Assembly: GCA_009889515.1 (NCBI GenBank) | Contig: WUQR01000139.1 | Location: forward strand, 496,001 to 560,000 | DNA from: Nitrososphaerota archaeon | Lineage (GTDB): Archaea > Thermoproteota > Nitrososphaeria_A > Caldarchaeales > Calditenuaceae | Reading direction: 5' to 3' | Length of the DNA: 64,000 nt | In this document: piece by piece, positions 41,589 to 50,389 of the stretch | How positions within the stretch are numbered: the first letter of the stretch is position 1 | Layout: every line of letters begins with the position of its first letter | Notes under the pieces: generated by a model | Seen by the model: only the letters and a program-made list of their open reading frames with translations | What the model was told of the DNA's origin: nothing | Database searches by the model: none | Translations under genes and position numbers: made by a program

Positions 41589-41810
41589 TTACTTGGACGT
41601 CAGTTTGGGCGACCAGGCACCAGCTGCAAACTTGTAACCGCATTTTCTACACTCCCAGATGCCTACCGAGACCCTTCTCACCGCTTTTCTCCCGCACTTG
41701 TCGCATACGTGTATGGCCCGCTGTTCTAGCTCTATCTCTTCAACCTTTTTCCGTAGCCTTGCTCCATACCGCGCCCCAAATCTCTTAGTTACTCCTACTC
41801 CTGCTCTCAT
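41589..41810 (-). CDS. rpl37ae: Ribosomal protein eL43 (L37Ae)
   Basis: 73 residues. GVTKRFGARYGARLRKKVEEIE and the C4 ribbon CDKCGRKAVRR...CRKCGYKFAAGAW. A large-subunit zinc ribbon protein. It has its own promoter: an ATATATAATATG stretch centred about 32 bases upstream of the ATG, between it and rrp42. Confidence 0.95.
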   Translation of the reverse strand: MRAGVGVTKRFGARYGARLRKKVEEIELEQRAIHVCDKCGRKAVRRVSVGIWECRKCGYKFAAGAWSPKLTSK

Positions 41811-41849
41811 CTCTGCAACTCAACAACCCGAGGCATATTATATATCCAT

Positions 41850-41871
41850 CGCCCAGCTGAGCTGGTGGGCG
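41850..41871 (-). terminator. Hairpin after rrp42
   Basis: CGCCC-AGC (41850-41857) pairs with GCT and GGGCG (41861-41871), with a three-base bulge. It begins 5 bases after the rrp42 stop and ends just before the eL43 TATA box. It could end or stabilise the exosome mRNA; the functional call is weak. Confidence 0.3.
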
Positions 41872-41876
41872 AGGAG

Positions 41877-42713
41877 TTATAGCGGTGCGCCGACCCTGCC
41901 AATAGCCTCCATCAGCTTAGTACGCAGCTCTATAGACTTCTCTCTCGAGACTCGGATAATCTCTTCCATAACACTCATCTGTACAAAGCCTTGGAGGTTC
42001 TTCTGTATCGCAGCCATCTCATCCTCATCCGACCAGCCAATGACAATGGACGTGTCGATGGCAGACTCTTCGAGGGATGTTGGATCAACCAGTATCTTAT
42101 CCCCCAGCAAGCCTATGGTTACTGAGACGGGGAACTTCCGGATCGGTAGGCTCGTGCGTATATCGGGATTCATGACAACATCGCCATTCTTGACCTCGTA
42201 CAGTGGAATCTTGGCTGTAGCCAAGGCCGCTACACTAGCTAGGACTGACGGGTCGAAATAGTTACCATCATAGTCGAGCACGTACACATCTATGTATATC
42301 ACTAAAACGCTTCTACCCGGTATGTAGACGAGCTTATCGAGCTCCAGCATCTTAGACTCTCTAATACACCTGTCAACAACGCGTGCAAGCTCTATCGCCT
42401 TCTCATCCGGCGGCCCCGGCTCGAAGAAGCTTGACGCGAGCGGGAGGAGCTCTGCGTTGACAACTATGTTGGCTTGGTCTGGAGTATCAGGGTAAGGCTG
42501 ACCGAGGGCCGTTTTCACCCCTGCTATGATCTTTGTCCCGCCTAGGTTTACCATGGCGGAGCCGTCAGCCTTCTCTATGATTGATGTCTTGAGCTCGAGT
42601 GGGCGGTACTGGTATGGGCCTCGACCATCCAGCCTCTCCCCCCTAATAATGAGCTCGTATAGCTTGTCATGCATTATCTTGGTGGGGTAGGGTTTTTCAC
42701 CAATCCTATACAT
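41877..42713 (-). CDS. rrp42: Exosome complex subunit Rrp42
   Basis: 278 residues. RNase PH fold without the catalytic Asp pair of Rrp41; RLDGRGPYQYRPLELKTSII at the start and SVTIGLLGDKILVDPTSLEE in the middle are family-typical. It forms the hexameric ring with Rrp41. It begins 6 bases after the rrp41 stop, in the conserved archaeal superoperon. Confidence 0.95.
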   Translation of the reverse strand: MYRIGEKPYPTKIMHDKLYELIIRGERLDGRGPYQYRPLELKTSIIEKADGSAMVNLGGTKIIAGVKTALGQPYPDTPDQANIVVNAELLPLASSFFEPGPPDEKAIELARVVDRCIRESKMLELDKLVYIPGRSVLVIYIDVYVLDYDGNYFDPSVLASVAALATAKIPLYEVKNGDVVMNPDIRTSLPIRKFPVSVTIGLLGDKILVDPTSLEESAIDTSIVIGWSDEDEMAAIQKNLQGFVQMSVMEEIIRVSREKSIELRTKLMEAIGRVGAPL

Positions 42714-42719
42714 GTCTAA

Positions 42720-43472
42720 TCACTCCTCCCCAATCGGCGTGAAGGTTGTAAACTTCTTCCCTAACGCCTTTCTCTGAAGCTCATAGAGTACCCCGATCCC
42801 TTTTTTGGCCAAGTTTAAGGCCTCCATGAACTCTGAGCTGGTCATCCTTCCGTTAAGCTGTAGTAGCACTATCGATCCAAGCCGAGGAGCCATGGCCACT
42901 GGCATATCCGCCTCACCCTTCTTGTCTTCCTCCTCACTTGGGTCCAAAACAATCCTGCCCTCCACCTTGCCTACGGCTATCCCGGCGCAGAGGTCGAGGA
43001 TTGGTATCCCTGCGTCGGCCAAGGCTAGTGAGGCGGCTGTGAGGCCTGCGGTCCTCGTTCCTGCATCAGCCTGTATAACCTCTATGAATATGTCGATCGC
43101 TGATCGTGGGAACTCCTCAAGAATCACTATACTCTCCAAGGCCTCACGTATGACTTTACTCAGCTCTATCTCTCTCCTCGTCATTCCCGGCGCTTTTCTA
43201 CCTTCAACGCTGAAGGCGGCCATGTGGTATCGGCAGTTGAGTATTGCCTTGTGTGGTTGTGCTAGGTGTCGCGGGTGGGCTTCTTTCGGTCCATACACGG
43301 CCGCGTATATCTTGGTCTTACCCATCTCGATGTAGGCTGAGCCGTCGCTCCTGTCCAGTACTCCCGCCTCGATGCGGACTGGCCTCATCTCGTCTAATGC
43401 TCGGCCGTCTATCCTCCTACCATCCTCCGTGATTAGTCTATGTTCAACCTTCTCCAACAACCTCACCACCAA
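42720..43472 (-). CDS. rrp41: Exosome complex exonuclease Rrp41
   Basis: 250 residues. [20 protein letters not shown] at the N-terminus, [14 protein letters not shown], and [23 protein letters not shown] and [12 protein letters not shown], which carry the phosphate-binding arginine and catalytic aspartates. It is the phosphorolytic 3'-5' RNA-degrading subunit. The start is a TTG 29 bases inside rrp4; GTG and TTG codons just after it are alternatives. Confidence 0.95.
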   Translation of the reverse strand: MVVRLLEKVEHRLITEDGRRIDGRALDEMRPVRIEAGVLDRSDGSAYIEMGKTKIYAAVYGPKEAHPRHLAQPHKAILNCRYHMAAFSVEGRKAPGMTRREIELSKVIREALESIVILEEFPRSAIDIFIEVIQADAGTRTAGLTAASLALADAGIPILDLCAGIAVGKVEGRIVLDPSEEEDKKGEADMPVAMAPRLGSIVLLQLNGRMTSSEFMEALNLAKKGIGVLYELQRKALGKKFTTFTPIGEE

Positions 43473-44118
43473 TAATCTTCTTTCTTATATGGTGCGTGAC
43501 ACGCTCCGTGAGGCCGGGGAGGTGGCTCTCACTCTCAATCATCTTGATTGCCGAGGCGACGGCAAACTCCTTCTCGGGACTATCACCAACGATCGCTATT
43601 AGCCCGTTCCTACCAACGTAGAGTCTGCAGCCTGACTCGCTGCTCAAAACTTGGAGCATGCTGCCTTTCTTGCCTATGATGCGGGGGATCTTGACAGGGC
43701 TGACACGCATCAAGAGGCCTCGGTCAATCTTCACTAACTCGCGTCCCCCCTCTAGGAACACGCCCCTGACCCCCGAGTATTTGACACGGGTGTATATGAC
43801 GTCGCCGATCTGGAGGCGTGTCCGCGCCCTCCTCCCCGCGGTGTGAAGGAAGCCTACTAGGTGCCAGCCCAAGTCCACTTCATAGTGGCTCGGCTTTAAG
43901 TCGGTTATTATACCTACTATGGTGTCTGACTCGCTCGGCTTATATGGTGCCTTTGCCGGTAGAATGTTTACTTTCGAGTCCCTGAACTGTATGATTCCGG
44001 CGACAGCTGCGTACACTTTTCCGTTGTAAACGTATGTATAGGCCCCTGCTGAGCGCGGCTCATCTGACAGTAGCTGTCCTGGCGTAACAATCTCTCTTTC
44101 ACGGACATATATGCTCAT
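43444..44118 (-). CDS. rrp4: Exosome RNA-binding cap subunit Rrp4
   Basis: 224 residues. An N-terminal domain ([20 protein letters not shown]), an S1 domain ([16 protein letters not shown]...GFLH) and a KH domain ([23 protein letters not shown]). It sits on top of the Rrp41-Rrp42 ring and feeds RNA in. It overlaps sbds by 4 bases and rrp41 by 29. Confidence 0.95.
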   Translation of the reverse strand: MSIYVREREIVTPGQLLSDEPRSAGAYTYVYNGKVYAAVAGIIQFRDSKVNILPAKAPYKPSESDTIVGIITDLKPSHYEVDLGWHLVGFLHTAGRRARTRLQIGDVIYTRVKYSGVRGVFLEGGRELVKIDRGLLMRVSPVKIPRIIGKKGSMLQVLSSESGCRLYVGRNGLIAIVGDSPEKEFAVASAIKMIESESHLPGLTERVTHHIRKKIIGGEVVGEG

Positions 44119-44813
44119 TTGGCCTCACCTATGGGCTTTACCTCGCCCCTCCCAGCGGTATATCTGTTCACCAGTTCCACCAAATCTGTGATCATCCCCG
44201 CAGGCGCTTCTAACTCGCATCTCCACCAGCCATCCTGTCCCCACTCCTCTTTCAGAACCTTGCCCAAGGGCTTCAAGTGTCTATAGACAGCGGGCTGAGC
44301 ATCGTTTGGCACCCGTATCGCGAATGTAGAAAGGCCCACCTTTATGGGCAGAACCATCCTCAGCTTCTCCAAAACCTTCGGCACCTGCTTCTTAGCGTCA
44401 AGGAAAGGATCAATCGATACCCCAGCCTCCTCAAGTGAGAGTTCAAGCCTCTGGGGCGGGATAGGAGTGTTAGTTCTAGGGTCTATTGCGTGTTTGCTAA
44501 GAAAATCGATGATCTGCCGCTTCTTCTCCTCAATCAACCTTCTCCTCTGCTCGGCTGTTATCTGCAGATCACCTTCCCTAACTATCTTCAATGCTATTTC
44601 TTGGATGTTGGTGGTTCCGAAGGACTTCATGAGCTCGTTTGCGTTGGCTCTAATACCCTTTTTCGAGTCTCTGTAAACCTCTTCATACACCAAGAACTTG
44701 GAGGGGGGAAGATTTTCACCCATCTTTACCCTTAATGCTGCCTCAGGGTCAACTAATACCTCAAAGGTGTTACCACTCTTGGATATCCTCGCAACGGTAT
44801 ATCGCTTGCTCAA
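44115..44813 (-). CDS. SBDS ribosome-maturation protein
   Basis: 232 residues. SKRYTVARISKSGNTFEVLVDPEAAL at the N-terminus and GLSTFAIRVPNDAQPAVYRHLKPLG in the C-terminal domain match SBDS. In eukaryotes it releases eIF6 from 60S subunits with EFL1; the archaeal version is thought to act similarly. Next to the proteasome and exosome genes in the conserved archaeal order. Confidence 0.95.
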   Translation of the reverse strand: MSKRYTVARISKSGNTFEVLVDPEAALRVKMGENLPPSKFLVYEEVYRDSKKGIRANANELMKSFGTTNIQEIALKIVREGDLQITAEQRRRLIEEKKRQIIDFLSKHAIDPRTNTPIPPQRLELSLEEAGVSIDPFLDAKKQVPKVLEKLRMVLPIKVGLSTFAIRVPNDAQPAVYRHLKPLGKVLKEEWGQDGWWRCELEAPAGMITDLVELVNRYTAGRGEVKPIGEAK

Positions 44814-44864
44814 CGTTTTATCAACTACATTTATGGGGAATGTTATTTATATTCTTGGCTACCC

Positions 44865-45578
44865 CTACCCTTTGAGGGCCTGTTCTACCAGCCTGTTGAC
44901 CTCTTCTTGGCTCAGGGGCGTATAGAGCCGCGTGCTGGTCGGTATCACGACTATTTTAGCTGACCATCTCTCGTCAGTCTTCTCAATACTCTGGACAAGC
45001 GCCTTCACACACAACAGCTTAGCCTCTTCGAGTGTCATATTGGGGTCGTAGAGGTTCTCTAGAATCTCCTTCACCTTCTCGCTACCCCTACCTATTGACC
45101 AGCCGCCATACTTCATAACGACGCCGCTTGGCTCCGTGTAGAAGAGACTAGCCCCGTCGCTTCCTACACCACCTATCAGGAAGGCGACTCCGAAGGGTCT
45201 CACGCCGGCATGCTGGGTATAAAGCTGCATAGTATCACCCACCCTCTTAGCTATAGCCTCAACGCTTGGAGGCTCATCATATGTTAGCCTGTATATCTGG
45301 GCGTAGACCCGCGCACTATCAACAAGAATCCGCGCATCCGAGATCAGCCCAGAACTCGCAGCACCTATGTGCTCGTCAATCTGGAAGAGCTTCTGCGTGT
45401 AGTTCGGGTTCTGAAGTTTGCTGTAGGCCCTCTCCTCTACGGCGAGGACCACGCCCTCATTCACACAGATCCCAACGGCTGTTGAGCCTGACTTGACGGT
45501 CTCAAGAGCATACTCTACTTGGTATAGGCGGCCTTGAGGCGAGAAGACAGTAATCGCCCTGTCATATGCTCCAGCCAT
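44865..45578 (-). CDS. psmA: Proteasome alpha subunit
   Basis: 237 residues. AYDRAITVFSPQGRLYQVEYA is the alpha-subunit N-terminal signature and TQHAGVRPFGVAFLIGG a conserved core. Alpha rings gate the 20S proteasome; no beta subunit is in the window. The frame extends to a TTG at 45593, but a CTTATAAACG box (45608-45617) predicts a transcript start near 45584, so the ATG at 45578 is chosen. It is the first gene of the long minus-strand superoperon. Confidence 0.95.
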   Translation of the reverse strand: MAGAYDRAITVFSPQGRLYQVEYALETVKSGSTAVGICVNEGVVLAVEERAYSKLQNPNYTQKLFQIDEHIGAASSGLISDARILVDSARVYAQIYRLTYDEPPSVEAIAKRVGDTMQLYTQHAGVRPFGVAFLIGGVGSDGASLFYTEPSGVVMKYGGWSIGRGSEKVKEILENLYDPNMTLEEAKLLCVKALVQSIEKTDERWSAKIVVIPTSTRLYTPLSQEEVNRLVEQALKG

Positions 45579-45607
45579 CCCAAGAGCAGCCAATCACACC
45601 ACCTACG

Positions 45608-45617
45608 TTTATAAGCT
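45608..45617 (-). promoter_or_regulatory. TATA box for the proteasome-exosome superoperon
   Basis: CTTATAAACG on the minus strand, about 34 bases above the psmA ATG. Confidence 0.55.
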
Positions 45618-45717
45618 CCAAAGGCATCGTTTAAATCTATCTCACCATAACCGGTGAACCCATTTGGCTTGATTGTTTCCGTTAGGACCCCAACCCTGAA
45701 TGGCTAGAAGTGTGAGG

Positions 45718-45726
45718 TTTATATAA
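45718..45726 (+). promoter_or_regulatory. TATA box of moaA
   Basis: TTTATATAA, centred about 36 bases before the TTG at 45758; it argues against the upstream TTG at 45728, which lies almost on the box. Confidence 0.6.
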
Positions 45727-45757
45727 GTTGACTACTCAATACGCGGAATGTAGCCTG

Positions 45758-46750
45758 TTGAGTAAGCTGGTTGACAGATATGGGCGCGTAGCCAAGAAGC
45801 TTAGACTCTCAGTAACTGATAGGTGTAACTTCAGGTGTAACTTCTGCATGCCTAAGGAGCCTGTCTGGATACCCAGAGACGAAGTGCTAAGTTTTGAGGA
45901 GCTCGCCCGCGTGGTGAAGATTCTTGCATCCATGGGCGTGTCTCGCGTCAGGCTAACCGGTGGAGAGCCCCTTGTCAGAAGAGGAGTGGAGAAGCTAGTC
46001 AAGGCTATAGCCTCAATCCCAGGAATCGAGGAGATCACTATGACGACGAACGGCTTCCACCTAAAGTCTTTTGCAAATGCGCTAGCGGAGGCGGGGCTGA
46101 GGGGAGTGACGGTCAGCCTCCACAGCCTCAAGCCGGAAAGGTTCGAGGAAATCGTGGGAGTCAGGGGCGTCTTCGATAAGGTCGTTGAGGGCATAGCTGC
46201 CGCGAGAGATGTGGGGCTGAGGGTAAAGATTAACGCCGTCGTGGTCAAGGGCTGCAATGATGATGAGCTTTTCGACTTTGCAGAGCTTTCTAGGAGGACT
46301 GGAATTACGGTCAAGTTTATCGAGTTTATGCCTTTCGATGGAGAGAGGCTATGGAATATTGAGAGAGTGGTGAGGGCGTCCGAGATACTTGAAATTCTAT
46401 CTACGCGATATCAACTTTACCCCAAGCCTAGGGAGCATGGCTCAACAACCCGATACTATGGCTTCAAGGATTCCCAAGTGGGGGAGATTGGCCTGGTATC
46501 CTCCATCTCAGAGCCCTTCTGCTCCGATTGTGACAGGGTGCGGGTTAAAGCCGATGGGAAACTCGTGCCATGCATGTTTAGCAGGGACGAATACGACCTT
46601 AAGCCGCTGCTAAGGTCCGGAGCCCCCGACGAAGAGATAAGCGAGTTCATAAAATGGGCCTTCAGCCGTAAGTTTAGAGGAGTGGAAACGTTGCTAAAAA
46701 CTGGTGAGCTGCCCCAGCACATCAGGCCCATGCACACTCTGGGTGGATAG
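45758..46750 (+). CDS. moaA: GTP 3',8-cyclase MoaA
   Basis: 330 residues. Radical SAM cluster CNFRCNFC (three cysteines), LTGGEPLVRRG, and a second cluster FCSDCDRVRVK...CMF near the C-terminus, ending in a double glycine (HTLGG) needed for activity in this family. It starts molybdenum-cofactor synthesis from GTP. Start choice: TTG 45758 gives SKLVDRYGR, the usual N-terminus. No other mo genes are adjacent. Confidence 0.93.
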   Translation: MSKLVDRYGRVAKKLRLSVTDRCNFRCNFCMPKEPVWIPRDEVLSFEELARVVKILASMGVSRVRLTGGEPLVRRGVEKLVKAIASIPGIEEITMTTNGFHLKSFANALAEAGLRGVTVSLHSLKPERFEEIVGVRGVFDKVVEGIAAARDVGLRVKINAVVVKGCNDDELFDFAELSRRTGITVKFIEFMPFDGERLWNIERVVRASEILEILSTRYQLYPKPREHGSTTRYYGFKDSQVGEIGLVSSISEPFCSDCDRVRVKADGKLVPCMFSRDEYDLKPLLRSGAPDEEISEFIKWAFSRKFRGVETLLKTGELPQHIRPMHTLGG

Positions 46751-46756
46751 ACACTT

Positions 46757-47140
46757 CTAAGACTCTGAGAGAATAGGCGACTCCAACAAATCCTTAAGCC
46801 GCTTCTCGACATAATCTAGCTCCTTTATGTCGGTTCTCACACCCCTCTGGGCTAGTCTAGCCTTGACTACCTCGAAGACTGCGGCGAAGACTTTACAGCC
46901 GCTCAGCAAGACCTGCTTTGTCGCCTCATCGGGATTTTGCAGTACGAACTCCGTCTCAGGTCTCATATTGTTAAGAAGGTTCTCCAACGCTTCAACCTCC
47001 ATATGTATAGCTTCCTTCACCTCATAACTCACGTTGTATCCCGATAGGAATCGGCGTGCAGTCTCGAGGAGGAGTTCTCTATACAGTGAGAGGCCGAGGG
47101 ATATTATCTTGACATCAGTGGCTCCGATGATATACTTCAT
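46757..47140 (-). CDS. Helical protein of unknown function
   Basis: 127 residues, all-helical, acidic and soluble, with a conserved-looking core EAIHMEVEALENLLNNMRPETEFV and a single cysteine (GCKVFAAVFEVVKARL). No family is recognised. A GAAATATAGC box at 47162-47171 is centred about 27 bases above the ATG, supporting it as a real gene. It ends 6 bases from the end of moaA on the other strand. Confidence 0.6.
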   Translation of the reverse strand: MKYIIGATDVKIISLGLSLYRELLLETARRFLSGYNVSYEVKEAIHMEVEALENLLNNMRPETEFVLQNPDEATKQVLLSGCKVFAAVFEVVKARLAQRGVRTDIKELDYVEKRLKDLLESPILSES

Positions 47141-47176
47141 CACGATTTGATGATTTAATGGTGCTATATTTCTACC

Positions 47177-47611
47177 TCATCCATCTACTCTATCTTCTTT
47201 CTCCCTCAGAATCTTAGATAGGACCTTGGCAGCCAGCCTATTTGCATCCGGGTTCAGCTCCCGCGGTATGTGTTTTATCTCGAAGGATTGGAAGCGGCTT
47301 ATGAGCTCCAATGCCTCTTCTCTTAGCCGCTTTAGCCGCGGGTCTCTGACCCTATACTCGCCCAGAATCTGCCTCACGAGCAGCTGACTATCGCTATACA
47401 CTCTGATTGACTTGCATCCCAGTCTGATTGCCCGTCTCAGACAGTGGAGAAGCGCCTGATACTCGGCGTAATTGTTTGTGCCTTGGCCTAGATACCCGGC
47501 CCCCCTCAAGACACTCTCCCCCCGCATGATCAAGTAGGCGTACGCAGAGGGTCCGGGATTGCCGCTGGAAGCCCCGTCGATGAATGCAATGCAGTGTCCC
47601 GCGCCACACAA
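47177..47611 (-). CDS. Ribonuclease HI-like protein
   Basis: 144 residues with the RNase H catalytic set: D12 in CIAFIDGASSGNPG, E50 in NNYAEYQALLHCL, D72 in RVYSDSQLLVRQI and D121 in NPDANRLAA. It removes RNA from RNA:DNA hybrids. It is a short type 1 archaeal form without a double-stranded-RNA-binding domain. The neighbouring gene on the other strand is a topoisomerase, also relevant to R-loop control. Confidence 0.92.
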   Translation of the reverse strand: MCGAGHCIAFIDGASSGNPGPSAYAYLIMRGESVLRGAGYLGQGTNNYAEYQALLHCLRRAIRLGCKSIRVYSDSQLLVRQILGEYRVRDPRLKRLREEALELISRFQSFEIKHIPRELNPDANRLAAKVLSKILREKEDRVDG

Positions 47612-47698
47612 TCCTCTCTAACACTACTGAGGGGCGTCTTATCTACTTGGAAGGACTGAAGGGGTTAATAGCGAGGGGCCACTCCACTGTTTAGCATC

Positions 47699-49438
47699 AT
47701 GCCCCGCTACGTGGTGGTGGCCGAGAAGAAGTCGGTTGCAGAGGCGATTTACAGGGTCCTAAAGAAATATGCGCGGGAGTCAGTTACAGTAACTAGCGTC
47801 AGCGGCCACCTAATGGACTGCGACCTAGTCGAGAGGTATGCGAGGTGGCGTCTCTCCGACTTGTTAGAGCTTTTCAGACCCGAGAACACTAGGCTGGTCG
47901 TATCTGACAAATATGCTTATAGTCGTGTAGTTCGGGCCTTCTCAAATCTCCGCGAAGGATTGATGGTTGTGGCGACGGATAATGACCACGAAGGCGAGTT
48001 GATCGGATACGAGCTGGTGATCCTCTACCGGAGCATCCGGGGAGAAAAGGCAGAATTCAGGAGAATGAGATTCAACTCACTTGAAGAAGACGAGATAATC
48101 AGGGCTTGGCAGAATCTGGAAAGCGACCTCAACTGGGGCTGGGTATACAAGGCGCAGCTACGGAGGACCTTCGACCTCATCACCGGCGCAGCCTTTACCC
48201 GCCTACTAACACTATCTGCCCGGCGTAGAGTAAATGGCTCAGGCGTGATTAGTTGGGGGCCGGTACAATCCCCCTGCCTAAAGTTCGTAGTTGATAGGGA
48301 GCAGCTGATTCGCGGGTTCAAGCCTAGGAAGTACTGGTACGTGGCGTGTATCCTGAAATATGGGGATGTGGTCTTCAAGGCTAGTAGCGACGAGGTTTGG
48401 GACAAGGCTCTTGCAGAGAGCCTCATCAGGGATGTCTCATCGGCTAATCTCGGAGAGGTTTTGGAGTACAGTGAGGAGAGGGTTAGGGTGGCGCGGCCAT
48501 TACCCGCTAGGACAGATGATTCTCTCCGTGAGTTGGTAAAAATCACGGGGAGGTCTTCATACAGCCTTATGAGAATCATGGAGCAGCTCTATCAGTCGGG
48601 CTACCTCTCTTATCCCCGGACGGAGACCAACAAGTATCCGGACGGTTTCGACTTTAAGAAACGTCTGAAGACCGTCATGGATTCAGGAGTGCTGGCTGGT
48701 GTTGAGCTTCGCGCGGAGCCTAGGCCTAGAAACGGTAAGCTGAGCGATGGTGCTCATCCTCCCATTTACCCCACGGGCACCTACACTGGTGGAGGCGTTG
48801 AAAGGGCTGTGTGGGAGTATTTTGCGAGGAGATTCGTTGCAAACGCCTTCACCGATGATGCTTTAGTCGTCCGGCAAAGTGCCGTGGTCAAGGTGGGCGG
48901 CGTAGAGTTGAGGGCAGCGGGAAGATATCTGGAGTCAGCAGGCTTCTACACTGTCTTCCCCTATTTTAAGCCCCGTGAAGAACCGCTCCCTAAGCTCCCG
49001 GTAGGAGCGGTGGTTGAGGTGGTCGAAGCCCGATTGGTTGAGGATGAGACCCGCCCGCCCTCACGGCTGTCGGAGAGCGACCTCCTGAGGATAATGGAGT
49101 CTAACGAGCTAGGCACCGACGCTACGCGGCCCCTATACCCGTCCCTACTCGTCGAGAGAGGATTCGTAGTAAGAGAGAAGAAAAGTCTTAAGCCCACAGG
49201 GCTGGGAGAGGCCCTAATCGAGACCCTGAAACAGGTGGATGAGAGACTCGTCACACCTGAGACCCGGAGGATTGTGGAGGGGTTTATGAAGAGTGTAGAG
49301 AGGGGTGAGGTTCAGCTTGAAGTAGCCCTCTCCGCTGCGCTCGACATATACAGGCCCCTCCTACAGAATTGTCTGACGCAGATTGACCGAATAGGTGAGC
49401 GCCTAGCCATGCACTTAGCTAACGTCCGCCAAAGGTAG
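47699..49438 (+). CDS. topA: Type IA DNA topoisomerase
   Basis: 579 residues. TOPRIM motifs VVAEKKSVAEAIY at the start and VVATDNDHEGELIGYE (DxD and E), and the catalytic tyrosine Y305 in SGYLSYPRTETN. GTDATRPLYPSLLVERGFV lies towards the C-terminus. It relaxes negative supercoils or decatenates by single-strand passage. No zinc ribbons follow, and no reverse gyrase helicase domain is fused to it. In the usual DxDREGE motif the arginine is replaced by histidine (DNDHEGE). Confidence 0.93.
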   Translation: MPRYVVVAEKKSVAEAIYRVLKKYARESVTVTSVSGHLMDCDLVERYARWRLSDLLELFRPENTRLVVSDKYAYSRVVRAFSNLREGLMVVATDNDHEGELIGYELVILYRSIRGEKAEFRRMRFNSLEEDEIIRAWQNLESDLNWGWVYKAQLRRTFDLITGAAFTRLLTLSARRRVNGSGVISWGPVQSPCLKFVVDREQLIRGFKPRKYWYVACILKYGDVVFKASSDEVWDKALAESLIRDVSSANLGEVLEYSEERVRVARPLPARTDDSLRELVKITGRSSYSLMRIMEQLYQSGYLSYPRTETNKYPDGFDFKKRLKTVMDSGVLAGVELRAEPRPRNGKLSDGAHPPIYPTGTYTGGGVERAVWEYFARRFVANAFTDDALVVRQSAVVKVGGVELRAAGRYLESAGFYTVFPYFKPREEPLPKLPVGAVVEVVEARLVEDETRPPSRLSESDLLRIMESNELGTDATRPLYPSLLVERGFVVREKKSLKPTGLGEALIETLKQVDERLVTPETRRIVEGFMKSVERGEVQLEVALSAALDIYRPLLQNCLTQIDRIGERLAMHLANVRQR

Positions 49439-49547
49439 CCACCCAGCGGTCGCGAAGAGATAGGACTTCCACAAAAAAATCTGCATCCTGCTCTTCACGT
49501 GGCGGAATCCGTTAATATAGTGGAATCCCCCCGCTATCATGGGATCC

Positions 49548-49688
49548 ATGGTGCAGCCAAGAGAGTTGGCCTCTGTGATAGCCCTGTTTCTCTTTTTCCT
49601 ATTGGTAGCCGTATCATCGGTTTTTATCGCCGATCTGTTCAGGGCGTTGGGGAGGGCTATAGGCGCCATATTGCTCGGAGTCGCCTAG
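49548..49688 (+). CDS. 46-residue single-span membrane protein
   Basis: A very short gene. One hydrophobic helix (ASVIALFLFFLLVAVSSVF, residues 8-26) is followed by an amphipathic tail (DLFRALGRAIGAILLGVA). A GTTAATATAG box at 49511-49520 predicts a transcript near 49542, matching ATG 49548 (ATG 49539 would add three residues). It could be an accessory subunit of a membrane complex. No family is recognised. Confidence 0.6.
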   Translation: MVQPRELASVIALFLFFLLVAVSSVFIADLFRALGRAIGAILLGVA

Positions 49689-49699
49689 GAAGACTCGAC

Positions 49700-50365
49700 T
49701 CACCAATAATAGACCCTATACCGGTTTAGGCCTGAAGCCCACACGGCGGTGAGACCAAGTCCCATGAGGAGGCCCCCGATGTGTGCACTATATGCAATCG
49801 AGCTGAAAGGCATTGTAAAGGCTAGTAGCGTCTGGAGGAGTGCCAGAACGAGTATGACGATGTATGCTGGCGCGACGATGGGTATCAGGTAGAGGAATAG
49901 GGCCAATGGTCTTCTCGGGAATAAGACGCCGAATGCCCCCATAACTCCGAACACCGCTCCAGAGGCTCCGACGGCTGGAATGTAGGGTGCGAATCTGTTT
50001 GAAGGGAAGTAATAGCTGGTGAACGCGTACGACAACCCACCTACCACGCCGCTAGCGAAGTAGAGCGCGATGAACCTAGACCTGCCCAGCAGAATCTCAA
50101 CATCCCTCCCCAGAATCAGCAGCCCCCACATGTTGAAGAAGATATGAAGGAATCCATCGTGGATGAACATGGATGTGAAGATGGTAAACACTCCGTATAG
50201 GAGGGTGTAGAGGTCTGGTGCGGCCATAATTGTTACTGGGACCAGCCCAAAGTTAGAGATCATGAACACTCTGCCAAAAATGAAGGTGAGGGCGAAGACT
50301 ATCAAGTTTATGGCTATAATCGTGAATGTAGCCAATGGCCGCTCTTCTCTTGCGATGTACAACAA
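49700..50365 (-). CDS. Rhomboid family intramembrane serine protease
   Basis: 221 residues, six membrane helices. Rhomboid hallmarks: FIHDGFLHIFFNMWGL (HxxxN-type helix 2), the catalytic serine in VGASGAVFGVMGA, and the histidine in YSAHIGGLLMGLGL. It cleaves membrane-protein substrates within the bilayer. TTG start. The substrate is unknown. Confidence 0.93.
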   Translation of the reverse strand: MLYIAREERPLATFTIIAINLIVFALTFIFGRVFMISNFGLVPVTIMAAPDLYTLLYGVFTIFTSMFIHDGFLHIFFNMWGLLILGRDVEILLGRSRFIALYFASGVVGGLSYAFTSYYFPSNRFAPYIPAVGASGAVFGVMGAFGVLFPRRPLALFLYLIPIVAPAYIVILVLALLQTLLAFTMPFSSIAYSAHIGGLLMGLGLTAVWASGLNRYRVYYW

Positions 50366-50389
50366 GTCATTGATTATGGATTCTCGGAT

